Part shown: positions 9,300 through 17,004 of the stretch, in pieces
How positions within the stretch are numbered: the first letter of the stretch is position 1
Layout of the letters: each line of letters starts with the position of its first letter
Assembly: GCF_001443605.1 (NCBI RefSeq)
Contig: NZ_CP013118.1
Span: 3,869,001 to 3,933,000, forward strand
From: Salinivirga cyanobacteriivorans
GTDB lineage: Bacteria; Bacteroidota; Bacteroidia; Bacteroidales; Salinivirgaceae
Reading direction: 5' to 3'
Length of the DNA: 64,000 nucleotides
Position numbers and translations under genes: made by a program
The notes under the pieces: model-generated
What the model saw: only the letters and a program-made list of their open reading frames with translations
Told to the model about the DNA's origin: nothing
Databases searched by the model: none

Positions 9300-9488
9300 G
9301 CACTGTGTACAACAGCGGCGAATAAATCAAAGGCGGCCAGTGAGTTTCGTGGGTTTAAGGTTTAATTTAACCCCGCCAAAACTTCGTTTTGACGGGTAAA
9401 GATGTATATTTGTAAAACAAAGTTTTGGCTACGTGCAGATTTTCAGGACATTACAAGCAAGAAAACTCTCACTAGCCGCAACGTTAGC
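9300..9488 (+). repeat. attC-like palindrome 2 (closes toxin-antitoxin cassette)
   Basis: The outer arm GCACTGTGTACAAC (9300-9313) starts right after the toxin stop and is the reverse complement, 13 of 14, of the cassette's own first bases (8418-8431). It does not match its own 3' core (GTTAGCTGC). Inner stem: GCGGC and GGCCAGTGAGTTT on the left pair with AAAACTCTCACTAGCCGC (9462-9479) on the right. The loop has a second hairpin (GCCAAAACTTCGTTTTGAC, TTTGTAAAACAAAGTTTTGGC) nearly identical to that in palindrome 7. Core cut point: 9483/9484. Confidence 0.8.
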
Positions 9489-9608
9489 TGCAAGTGAAAG
9501 GACGAAACTGCAACATTGAAACCTGATTATAAGATTTGAAAAAACGAATAGAAAATATTGGCTCATTGACTGAAGGTTGGTGCAAGAAAAAATTAGTTTT
9601 TGCCCACC

Positions 9609-9713
9609 CGCTTCTGTCCGCCAGTTGGCGGAACAACGTTAGGGTAGCCAGCGCACAAACAGCACATTTGCAAATCGCAAAAGCCGACCCACGACCAAAA
9701 TTTGCAAAAGAGC
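9609..9713 (+). repeat. Decayed cassette junction plus left copy of a 65-bp palindromic repeat
   Basis: A hairpin TCCGCCA-GT-TGGCGGA is followed by AACAACGTTAGGG, a core like those of the intact palindromes (cut expected after 9638). Next comes a repeat at 9652-9713 built around TTTGCAAAT ... ATTTGCAAA, with AAGCCGAC and GACCAAAA in the loop and AGAGCT at the end. A second copy stands at 15915-15980, on the far side of the restriction-Septu operon. The 9489-9608 stretch holds no gene I can support; its left junction has no matching 3' arm and looks like a cassette remnant. Confidence 0.6.
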
Positions 9714-9754
9714 TATTTTTTCCTTCGCACCATGCTTCGATTGAAAATATTTTG

Positions 9755-9775
9755 TATATTTGACAAATTCGTCAA
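9755..9775 (+). promoter_or_regulatory. Promoter -7 box with overlapping inverted repeat, upstream of the XRE regulator
   Basis: TATATTTG (9755-9762) fits the Bacteroidota TAnnTTTG box. It overlaps the inverted repeat TTGAC-AAATTC-GTCAA (9760-9775), which would cover the transcription start. This suits negative control of the operon by the XRE protein encoded just downstream, as in restriction-modification controller circuits. Confidence 0.6.
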
Positions 9776-9796
9776 GAAAAATAATTCTATAAAGAA

Positions 9797-10081
9797 ATGG
9801 AAAAATTCGGATTGTATATCAGGACATTGAGAGAACAGGCAAAATTGCCTTTAAGAAAATTGGCATCTTCACTTGATATCGACCAATCTACATTGAGTAA
9901 AATTGAAAGAGGAGAAAGACAATTTACTTCTGATATGGTTCCAAAACTTGCAAAAGTTTTTTCTATAGAATATAAAAATTTGCAGATAATGTTTTTGAAA
10001 GAAAAATTATTATCGGACTTAACAAATCAGGATTTTGCTATTGAAGCATTAACAGAAGTACAAAAAGAATTAAAAGGCTAA
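9797..10081 (+). CDS. XRE-family helix-turn-helix regulator of the restriction-Septu operon
   Basis: A 94-residue protein with an N-terminal Cro/C1-type HTH (FGLYIRTLREQAKLPLRKLASSLDIDQSTLSKIERGERQFTSDMVPKLAKVFSI) and a short helical tail. It is three bases upstream of the methylase-nuclease gene, so it is the first gene of that operon. Its likely job is that of a controller protein which limits early expression while methylation is built up. An inverted repeat overlapping the -7 box just upstream is a good operator candidate. The stand-alone HTH is too generic to name further. Confidence 0.85.
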   Translation: MEKFGLYIRTLREQAKLPLRKLASSLDIDQSTLSKIERGERQFTSDMVPKLAKVFSIEYKNLQIMFLKEKLLSDLTNQDFAIEALTEVQKELKG

Positions 10082-10084
10082 ACC

Positions 10085-12331
10085 ATGGATATTCAAATTG
10101 AAAACGGGAAAATATTTGCACCTCTTAAAGAGAAGTGGTTGATGTTGAAACCGGAAGAAGAGGTTCGACAAAAGTATATTGCAAGACTTGTGGTTAAGTA
10201 TGGTTTTTCGATTGACCAAATGGCCCAGGAAGTTCAAGTGAGCAATTCTCAACGTGGACAAGGTAGAGCTATGGCAGATATTGTAATTTGGAAATCTTCA
10301 AAAGATAAAAACGAAAATAACAGTCCTGCAATAGTTGTTGAGTGCAAGGCTGAACACATTACCGTTCGAGAAGAAGATTATTTTCAGGGGTATAATTATG
10401 CATCTTGGGCAGGAGCTGATTTTTTTGTTACCACCAATTTAAAGGAAACGAGAATATTCAAAGTTCTGAAGGGAAAAATACCAAAGAAACTTGAAGAAGT
10501 AATAAATATACCAGATGCTGAAACAATAAATAATAGTAAAAAGGTTGGCGAATTATTAAAACAAACAAAAGCATTCACGAGAGACGAGTTTTCTAAACTG
10601 CTTTTTAAATGCCACAATATTATTCGGAACAATGACAAACTTTCTCCTGAAGCCGCTTTTGATGAAATAAGCAAAATTCTATTTATTAAAATTCGTTATG
10701 AGAGGGATAATACAGGAGCACAAATCTTTTCAGAAAAGGAATTTAAAGCTGCAAGAGAAAGTTATGAAAAATTCCGACCAAAAGATGGCGCAGAATTTTA
10801 CCAGTTTTTATTTCAACAGACGAAAGAAGATTTTAAAGACGATGATTTATTCGACCCTAACGAAGTAATAAGAATTAGGGAAAATAGCTTTGAAGCAATT
10901 GTGAAGGAATTAGAAATATATAACCTTTCAACAACGTCTGACGATGTGAAAGGTATTGCTTTTGAAAAGTTCCTTGGCAAAACATTCAGGGGTGAATTGG
11001 GTCAGTTTTTTACCCCCAGAACCATTGTCGATTTTATGGTTGATGTTTTAGACCCACAGGAAGGCGAAGTTCTTTGTGACCCCTGTTGCGGAAGTGGAGG
11101 CTTTTTAATTCGTGCATTCGAATATGTCCGTGAGAAAATTGAAAATGAAATTCAGGAAGCAAAGGAAAAAATAAAGAAAGACACATTTACTAAGGAGTAT
11201 GAAAATCTTCTAGAAGATGAAAAAGGAATTATTGACGAAAAAGTAAATGAGCAATTTACCACCTTAAACTTTGAATTGGATATTAATAATCCAAACAGCA
11301 GGCTCAGGAGATTGAGCTTCGACTGCATATTTGGTACAGACGCAAACCCAAGAATGAGTAGAACTGCAAAAATGAACATGATAATGCACGGTGATGGGCA
11401 TGGTGGGGTTCACCATAACGATGGATTATTAAATGTAAATGGGGTTTTTGACAACAGGTTTGATATTATTCTGACAAATCCTCCATTTGGTTCCAGGGTT
11501 GAAAAAAATTGGAAGATTACCGAAGCGGATAAATATACCGATATTGAACGAATAAGAAAATATCAAAAACGATATGGGAAAGCTTATGACAAGGCTTTAG
11601 AGCAAGTGAATAAAAACATTGGAAAACCACTTTTAAGTTTGTTCAAAACAGGTTCAATGAGCACATTAACCGAAGTTTTGTTTATTGAGCGTTGCCTGAA
11701 TTTACTGAAACCAGGAGGCAGAATGGGAATAGTTTTACCTGAAGGGGTTTTGAATAATACCAATTTGCAAAGGGTGCGAGATTTTGTTGAAAGCCAGGCA
11801 AAAATAATTCTCATTACTTCAATTCCACAGGATGTTTTCATTGCCTCGGGCGCCACTGTCAAGCCAAGCTTGTTGTTTTTTAGAAAATTCACCGAAGAAG
11901 AAGCCAAAGAATGGAAACGCATTGCTCAAAATGCTAAAAACGAGATAAACGCCAAGTATTCAACACAAATTAAACCGATTGAGGAAAAATTAGCTTTAAG
12001 AGGTAAAGAAGCTCCTACGAATGTTGAAAAAAAGGAATTAAGAAAGCAATTAAAAGAAATACAGGAGAAAATTGAATCGGAAATTAAAGCTAAGATTAAA
12101 AAGGATTTCGATTATCGAATACCAATTGCCGAAGTTGAAAAAGCTGGTATCAGTACAACAGGTGCTGAGATTGAAAACGAGTTGATTCCTTTAAGCAAGG
12201 AGTTTACAGAATACCGAAAACAAAATCAGCTATGGGAAAATAAATTTGATGCTATAAAATACGAAGTAATGGAAGACGGTAAAATGTTCCGCATTCCTAC
12301 AGTTGGCGAACCTCAGGAAATTTATGGATAA
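10085..12331 (+). CDS. Nuclease-methyltransferase fusion (PD-(D/E)XK + N6-adenine DNA methylase)
   Basis: A 748-residue protein. Residues about 25-140 form a type I R-subunit-like N-terminal nuclease domain (HSDR_N type) with the PD-(D/E)XK residues Asp65 (ADIVIW) and Glu86-x-Lys88 (VVECK). The HsdM-type methylase follows: GQFFTPRTIVDFMVD, SAM motif DPCCGSGGF from Asp332, and catalytic NPPF at 465-468. A charged coiled coil spans about 620-690. A separate HsdS follows, and there is no HsdR helicase, so cutting would come from the fused nuclease. That is the layout of BcgI-like type IIB/IIG systems rather than classical type I. An alternative is a methylase that only uses the domain for DNA binding. 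The gene overlaps hsdS. Confidence 0.85.
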   Translation: MDIQIENGKIFAPLKEKWLMLKPEEEVRQKYIARLVVKYGFSIDQMAQEVQVSNSQRGQGRAMADIVIWKSSKDKNENNSPAIVVECKAEHITVREEDYFQGYNYASWAGADFFVTTNLKETRIFKVLKGKIPKKLEEVINIPDAETINNSKKVGELLKQTKAFTRDEFSKLLFKCHNIIRNNDKLSPEAAFDEISKILFIKIRYERDNTGAQIFSEKEFKAARESYEKFRPKDGAEFYQFLFQQTKEDFKDDDLFDPNEVIRIRENSFEAIVKELEIYNLSTTSDDVKGIAFEKFLGKTFRGELGQFFTPRTIVDFMVDVLDPQEGEVLCDPCCGSGGFLIRAFEYVREKIENEIQEAKEKIKKDTFTKEYENLLEDEKGIIDEKVNEQFTTLNFELDINNPNSRLRRLSFDCIFGTDANPRMSRTAKMNMIMHGDGHGGVHHNDGLLNVNGVFDNRFDIILTNPPFGSRVEKNWKITEADKYTDIERIRKYQKRYGKAYDKALEQVNKNIGKPLLSLFKTGSMSTLTEVLFIERCLNLLKPGGRMGIVLPEGVLNNTNLQRVRDFVESQAKIILITSIPQDVFIASGATVKPSLLFFRKFTEEEAKEWKRIAQNAKNEINAKYSTQIKPIEEKLALRGKEAPTNVEKKELRKQLKEIQEKIESEIKAKIKKDFDYRIPIAEVEKAGISTTGAEIENELIPLSKEFTEYRKQNQLWENKFDAIKYEVMEDGKMFRIPTVGEPQEIYG

Positions 12332-13688
12332 GATGAATAAAGCGGAGTATATAAATATAATTCCATTTTCACAATTACATATGTGGGATGTCAAAAGACA
12401 TTTGATTCGTGAAATTCAATCTTCTTTCCCATTAATTCCGTTATCTGAACTCATTGAAGAAAACAATAACAAGGTTAAATTAAATGAATATCCAGATAAG
12501 GAATTTGGTATATTAGGAGTAAATAATATTGATGGTTTATTTGATGCTTACACTGAAAAAGGGAAGAAAATTAACCAGTCATATAAAAAGATGGAAACAA
12601 ATGAACTAGCTTATAATCCTTACAGGATTAATGTTGGTTCAATTGGTATGAAAACTTTCTTGCATAAAAATGACTATATAAGTCCAGCTTACGTTGTTTT
12701 CAGGTGCAATGAAAGATTAAATCCAGAGTACTTATATAAATTATTCAAGACCAATACTTTTGATAAAATTATAAATGAAAACACAACTGGTTCAGTCAGG
12801 CAAAATCTAAAATTTGATACTCTAAAAAACATAAGAATTCCTTTACCACCTCTATCAGAGCAAAACCAGATTCTCGAGACTTACAGTAAAAAAATACAAC
12901 AAGCCGAAGAGCTGGAGAAAAATTCTATGGTATTGGAAGAAGGGATTGAAGAGTTCCTATATGATGAATTAGATATAAAAAAAATTGAACCAAAAACAGA
13001 AACAAAAATATTTAACACAATTAGTTACAAAGAAGTTGAAAGGTGGTCTGTCGACACTTTAGGGAAATTATCACAGATTGAAAATAAATTTCAAGGTAAA
13101 TATCAATTAATTAAATTAAGGGAGCTTATTAATTCATATCAATATGGGCTTTCTGAAAAATCAAGCAAGGAGCCAAGTGGGTATCCTATGCTTAGAATGA
13201 ATAACATCAACAACTCTGCTTTAAATATACGAGACTTAAAATATATTAAGATAGACGAACAAACTTTCCTTAAATACAAACTTAACAAGGGAGATTTGTT
13301 ATTTAATAGAACAAATAGCAAAGAGTTAGTTGGTAAAACTGCATTGTTTGATATTGAAGGAAAATTCACATTTGCATCTTACTTGATAAGAGTTGAGATT
13401 GATGATAATAAAGCAGATAAAAGATATTTAAATTATTTATTTAATTCTTCTATTTTACAATATCAAAAAAACTTGGTTAGTCGTCAGATTACTGGACAAG
13501 CCAATATAAATGCTCAGGAAATGCAAGCCTTTCTTTTCCCAAATCCACCATTAACAAAGCAAAGAGAGATTGCAGATAAAATAGAATCCCTTAAAGATAA
13601 AGCAAGGCTATTAAAACTTGAAGCTATAAAAAGCAGAAAAGAAGCCCTCAAAGAATTTGAAAACGAAATATTTAAAAAATGCAACTAA
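12324..13688 (+). CDS. hsdS: HsdS-type DNA specificity subunit
   Basis: A specificity subunit that recognises the DNA target for the upstream methylase-nuclease. It has two target-recognition domains (about residues 20-190 and 245-415), each followed by a conserved helical spacer (PLPPLSEQNQILETYSKKIQQAEELE and NPPLTKQREIADKIESLKDKARLL). That is the full two-TRD architecture for a bipartite site. An in-frame TTG at 12303 gives a longer version; I chose ATG 12324 because an AGGAAA stands just upstream and the start overlaps the methylase stop (12329-12331). ATG 12333 is also possible. The 3' end overlaps ptuA by ten bases, so the Septu genes are translated with it. Confidence 0.9.
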   Translation: MDKMNKAEYINIIPFSQLHMWDVKRHLIREIQSSFPLIPLSELIEENNNKVKLNEYPDKEFGILGVNNIDGLFDAYTEKGKKINQSYKKMETNELAYNPYRINVGSIGMKTFLHKNDYISPAYVVFRCNERLNPEYLYKLFKTNTFDKIINENTTGSVRQNLKFDTLKNIRIPLPPLSEQNQILETYSKKIQQAEELEKNSMVLEEGIEEFLYDELDIKKIEPKTETKIFNTISYKEVERWSVDTLGKLSQIENKFQGKYQLIKLRELINSYQYGLSEKSSKEPSGYPMLRMNNINNSALNIRDLKYIKIDEQTFLKYKLNKGDLLFNRTNSKELVGKTALFDIEGKFTFASYLIRVEIDDNKADKRYLNYLFNSSILQYQKNLVSRQITGQANINAQEMQAFLFPNPPLTKQREIADKIESLKDKARLLKLEAIKSRKEALKEFENEIFKKCN

Positions 13689-15241
13689 AAAGCTTATACA
13701 TAAAAGACTATAAAATTTTAAAGGATTTTACTATTGAATTTCCTTACGATTTTAAAAGGTTTATTTCGGTGTTTATAGGAGCTAATGGTTCAGGTAAGTC
13801 CACTATACTTGAAGCAATTGCTCAAATTTTTAGCGATACTATTTTAAACCAAACTGCTAAATTTGGTTTTGAGCTTAAATATTCCGTAAAACTTGAAGAA
13901 ATTATTGAGAAAACAAGCACTACTTCCGAATTTAACACTGCTTACATAATTGTAACCCTGCATGCCGAAAAGGGTGAAAAAATTAAAGCCTCTGTTAATA
14001 GTGGCATGGATGATACAGATTTCAGCGACAAAGTAATTGATTCAAGAAAAATGGTTGTCTTTGGTCAAGGGAAAGAAAAATCAGTACAATCTTATTTGCC
14101 CGACAATATTATTATTTACTATTCGGGGTTATCTGAAATAATGGAAGATTTGTGTAAGCCACATGAAGAAAAACTTTCGAAAGCATACCGCAAAGGGAAC
14201 ACCGATATTGACAGGGATTTCTTTTATTATAAACCTGAGCATTTCGGAATTATCCTATTAAGTCTTTTATCTTATGAATATGGCGATATTCCAGAGTTTT
14301 TGCAAAACAAAGCTAAGATACATGGAATGCAAAGTGTTCAGATACGACTTAAAAGACCAAGCTGGCATAAAGCCTCTATCGAAAAATTTTGGGGAGCCGA
14401 AGGCGAGGTAAGGAAGTTTTTAGATTATTTAAACGAAAACTCAGCAACATCTGATGATTTAACCAAACCTGTAAGTTCAAACCTCAAAGGAAATATTGTA
14501 ATTGAAGCATGGCAGGACGAAGCATTGATAATTACAATTATTGGTTTAGAAAGATTATATGAGATTCGTGAACATTTAATTGAAGAAAGAAAACTTTTTG
14601 AAATTCTAAACATCATGCTTGAAGATGGTATGTTAGAGGATATTTCTTTCTCTCTTTTAAAAGAGGATAAAGGAAATTATAAAAGTTTTAATGTTTTGAG
14701 CGAAGGAGAACAACAAGCCATAGTAATAAAAGGAATGACAGAATTATTGTCAGGTAAAAATACGCTTTTCCTTTTTGATGAACCTGATACTTATTTGCAT
14801 CCAAGTTGGCAACGCCAATTTATTGGAGAAATTGAAAAAGAAATCGAAAGTTTTAGTAAAATAGAAAGAAGCACTGGGCAATCAATATTCCCGGAAAACA
14901 CATTTTTAATTGCAACCCATTCCCCACAATTATTGAGTAATGCAAAAACTGAATTAAATTTTGTAAAAATAATTGAAAACGGCGTTTTGGTTGAAAAAAC
15001 ACCTAAGTTTTATGGTCGTGAAATAAGTTCAATTTTATATAACCTGATGGGAGTTGAGGAACGCAATGAAACCATTAAAAAAGACATAAGTAAGTTGTTT
15101 ACCCTAATTGAAGATGAGGAAAAAGAAGAAGCGGAAAAGGAGTTGACTCGTTTAACTGAAATTTTAGGCGAAACTGACCCTGATATTAAAAATGCTGAAA
15201 TTCAATTAAATTATTTGAAAGAAGATGAAGCAAATAATTAA
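13679..15241 (+). CDS. ptuA: PtuA-like AAA ATPase of a Septu defence system
   Basis: A 520-residue SMC/OLD-type ATPase: Walker A GANGSGKST at residues 34-42, ABC-type signature LSEGEQQAI, Walker B TLFLFDEPDTYLHP and H-loop FLIATHSPQLLSN. The two lobes are split by a long middle region. Family knowledge: PtuA with the HNH protein PtuB forms the anti-phage Septu complex, and the same pair is used as effector in retron Ec78. The pairing here with a PtuB-type HNH gene (17-base overlap) makes the name secure. Unusually, ptuA overlaps the 3' end of hsdS, so Septu is wired into the restriction operon. No retron RT or msr/msd is visible. Confidence 0.88.
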   Translation: MQLKSLYIKDYKILKDFTIEFPYDFKRFISVFIGANGSGKSTILEAIAQIFSDTILNQTAKFGFELKYSVKLEEIIEKTSTTSEFNTAYIIVTLHAEKGEKIKASVNSGMDDTDFSDKVIDSRKMVVFGQGKEKSVQSYLPDNIIIYYSGLSEIMEDLCKPHEEKLSKAYRKGNTDIDRDFFYYKPEHFGIILLSLLSYEYGDIPEFLQNKAKIHGMQSVQIRLKRPSWHKASIEKFWGAEGEVRKFLDYLNENSATSDDLTKPVSSNLKGNIVIEAWQDEALIITIIGLERLYEIREHLIEERKLFEILNIMLEDGMLEDISFSLLKEDKGNYKSFNVLSEGEQQAIVIKGMTELLSGKNTLFLFDEPDTYLHPSWQRQFIGEIEKEIESFSKIERSTGQSIFPENTFLIATHSPQLLSNAKTELNFVKIIENGVLVEKTPKFYGREISSILYNLMGVEERNETIKKDISKLFTLIEDEEKEEAEKELTRLTEILGETDPDIKNAEIQLNYLKEDEANN

Positions 15242-15899
15242 GAATAATGAGCCTCGCTCTTTGATTCAGCATAGAGCACAAAGAGGCAATTACGACAATC
15301 TCAATAAAGATGAACTGCGCACTTCCCTGATAACAGAGCAAGGTCATATTTGCTGTTATTGTATGTGTCGGATACCCCACAAACTAAAACCTGAGGAAAT
15401 AGAAAAGAATTATCCTGACAGCAAAATTGAACATGTAAAATGCCAGTCAAAAAATAGACCTTTAGAATTAACTTATCAGAATTTACTATTGTCTTGCAAT
15501 GGTAAACATGGATATCCAAGACAAATGCAAACTTGTGATAGCCATAAAGGTGAAAACGATTTATCATTTAATCCTGCTGAAACACAAAGAAATATTGAAA
15601 ATTTCATTAAGTATTCTGCCAATGGAGAAATTTTTTCTGATGATGAAACAATAAATCAAGAACTAAATGAAGTATTAAACTTGAATACCAAGGATTTAAA
15701 AGATATTCGAGAACTTTTTTATAAAGATATTCAAACACGGATAATTCGTGAAGGAAAAAAAAGAAAAGGTAAAGACATTCAAAAAAGGTTTTATGAATCT
15801 GAAAAGGAGCAACTGTTAACATTGAAAGATGGGAAATTTGAACCGTATTGCATGATTGGTATTTATTTGATAAACAAAAAACTAAGCAAGTATAATTAG
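15225..15899 (+). CDS. ptuB: PtuB-like HNH endonuclease of a Septu defence system
   Basis: A 224-residue HNH nuclease of the TIGR02646 type. The N-terminus EPRSLIQHRAQRGNYDNL is typical of PtuB. Zinc and catalytic motifs are visible: CCYC (Cys43/Cys46), KIEH (Glu69-His70), YQNLLLSC (Asn86, Cys91) and CDSHKG (Cys104, His107). The C-terminal half is helical and basic. It overlaps ptuA by 17 bases. With PtuA it would act as the DNA- or tRNA-cutting arm of the defence complex. It is the last gene of the five-gene operon; a palindromic repeat begins 13 bases after the stop. Confidence 0.88.
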   Translation: MKQIIKNNEPRSLIQHRAQRGNYDNLNKDELRTSLITEQGHICCYCMCRIPHKLKPEEIEKNYPDSKIEHVKCQSKNRPLELTYQNLLLSCNGKHGYPRQMQTCDSHKGENDLSFNPAETQRNIENFIKYSANGEIFSDDETINQELNEVLNLNTKDLKDIRELFYKDIQTRIIREGKKRKGKDIQKRFYESEKEQLLTLKDGKFEPYCMIGIYLINKKLSKYN

Positions 15900-15912
15900 A
15901 TGAAAGAAATCC

Positions 15913-16020
15913 AGCCCACACAGCCAAGCACAATTGCAATTCGCACAAGCCGACACGCAACCAAAAATTGCAATAGAGCTTGTCTGTCTGCCAGCGCTTT
16001 TTTGCCGACCCTAAAAACTA
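15913..16020 (+). repeat. Right copy of the 65-bp palindromic repeat and decayed cassette end
   Basis: 15915-15980 repeats 9652-9713 in the same orientation. The stem here is ATTGCAATT / AATTGCAAT instead of TTTGCAAAT / ATTTGCAAA, so both arms changed together and pairing is kept. At 15993-16017 the sequence AGCGCTTTTTTGCCGACCC and following AAAAC resembles a degraded reverse complement of the unit's first bases (GTTAGGGTAGCCAGCGC at 9638). That suggests the original outer arm of the operon's own site. 16021-16105 holds nothing I can name. Confidence 0.5.
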
Positions 16021-16105
16021 ATTTTTTCGGAAACGGCAGCACTTCGTTTGAGTGGATTTTGGATTATGACAAATAGATAACTAATTGATAATGAATAAAC
16101 ACCAG

Positions 16106-16240
16106 GCGGTAACATGCGGTCATACGCAATACGGGGGTTACAGCGTAATTCAGCGTCTGTGGCTCGTTTCAACCTTTCTGCATCTTGATAAGATAGTAGC
16201 TTCGAATTCCCGTACTGCGCATACCGCTGTCCGTTGTAGC
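16106..16240 (+). repeat. attC-like palindrome 3
   Basis: Left arm 16106-16135 (GCGGTAACATGCGGTCATAC and on) pairs with right arm 16209-16240 (CCCGTACTGCGCATACCGCT and on). The stem GCGGT-AT-CGCA-TACGGG has one bulged C and two transitions. The 3' core is CCGTTGTAGCC, with the cut after 16233, and it forms the first bases of the next unit. Its left outer arm (GGTAAC) has no partner in the window, so the unit it closed has been lost. The arms are similar to palindrome 4. Confidence 0.75.
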
Positions 16241-16260
16241 CAATTAAACAGAAAAAAAAA

Positions 16261-17004
16261 ATGATAAGTGATAAACTAATAGAAAAGACACTGAGATATT
16301 TTGACACACACAAGGATGAAAAGGTAGTTGTAAAACCCAGTTTGCCAATTTTGTATTTTGGAAATCTTGATGCTTATAGTAAATCTAAACTAAAAGTTGT
16401 TACTGTTGGAAAGAACCCATCTGATAACGAGTTTCGGCTGAACAAGAATGATTCATTCTCATTTGTACGATTTTCAGAATGGGACGAAACAGCTAAAAAC
16501 TTAATATCGACTTTAAGCCCGTATTTTGAAAATAAGCCTTTGAAAAAGTGGTTTTCTTGTTTTGAGCCTATATTGAATGGTTTATCAGCTTCATATTATA
16601 ACAGTAACTACAATCATACAGCACTTCATACTGACATTTGTTCACCACTTGCTACTAATCCGACTTGGAGTAAGCTTTCAAAAGAAATTCAGTCAGCCTT
16701 ATATAAAGAGGGTTTAGAGATATGGAAAGAACTAATTGAGGAGTTACAACCTGATATTATGCTAGTTTCTATTCCTCGCTCTTTATTTAAGTCAGTTTTT
16801 AAGTCAAGTGGTAATGAAATTGTTGTTTTTAGTAACAAGAAAAATGGTGATTCTCGCAAGAAACCTTATAGAGTGGAAGCATTTGAATACCACTTAAATA
16901 CAAAGAAAAAAGTAAAAGTAGTATTCGGACAAGCAGCAAATAAACCCTTTGACACAATATCTGACCAACAGAAAATAAAAATCGGTGAATTATGCCTAAA
17001 ATAG
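16261..17004 (+). CDS. Uracil-DNA-glycosylase-superfamily-like protein (tentative)
   Basis: A 247-residue soluble protein. The central VVTVGKNPSDNEF resembles the first motif of the uracil-DNA glycosylase fold (VGxNPG-type loop after a strand). ALHTDICSPLATNPTWSKL and the late VKVVFGQAANKPF fit the other strand-loop motifs of that fold, but the usual catalytic residues cannot be assigned with confidence. The gene starts 27 bases after the cassette core and overlaps the next gene by 13 bases, so the two form one functional pair. In a cassette array rich in defence, a base-sensing or base-excising role on modified phage DNA is plausible but not shown. It may also be an unrelated alpha/beta protein. 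Confidence 0.4.
   Translation: MISDKLIEKTLRYFDTHKDEKVVVKPSLPILYFGNLDAYSKSKLKVVTVGKNPSDNEFRLNKNDSFSFVRFSEWDETAKNLISTLSPYFENKPLKKWFSCFEPILNGLSASYYNSNYNHTALHTDICSPLATNPTWSKLSKEIQSALYKEGLEIWKELIEELQPDIMLVSIPRSLFKSVFKSSGNEIVVFSNKKNGDSRKKPYRVEAFEYHLNTKKKVKVVFGQAANKPFDTISDQQKIKIGELCLK

Noticed and set aside
9536-9763. 75-residue + strand open frame between palindrome 2 and the XRE regulator
   Set aside because: It runs through the TCCGCCA/TGGCGGA hairpin, the cassette core and the palindromic repeat that also occurs at 15915-15980. Protein-like pattern is absent.
10085-13688. Classical type I restriction system
   Set aside because: No HsdR helicase is encoded near; the nuclease domain is joined to the methylase.
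13679-15899. Retron with PtuAB effector
   Set aside because: No reverse transcriptase gene lies in the operon, and no msr/msd-like structured RNA could be seen around it.
16011-16313. 100-residue - strand frame across palindrome 3
   Set aside because: It crosses the palindrome and the start of the glycosylase-like gene; no homology pattern or start context.
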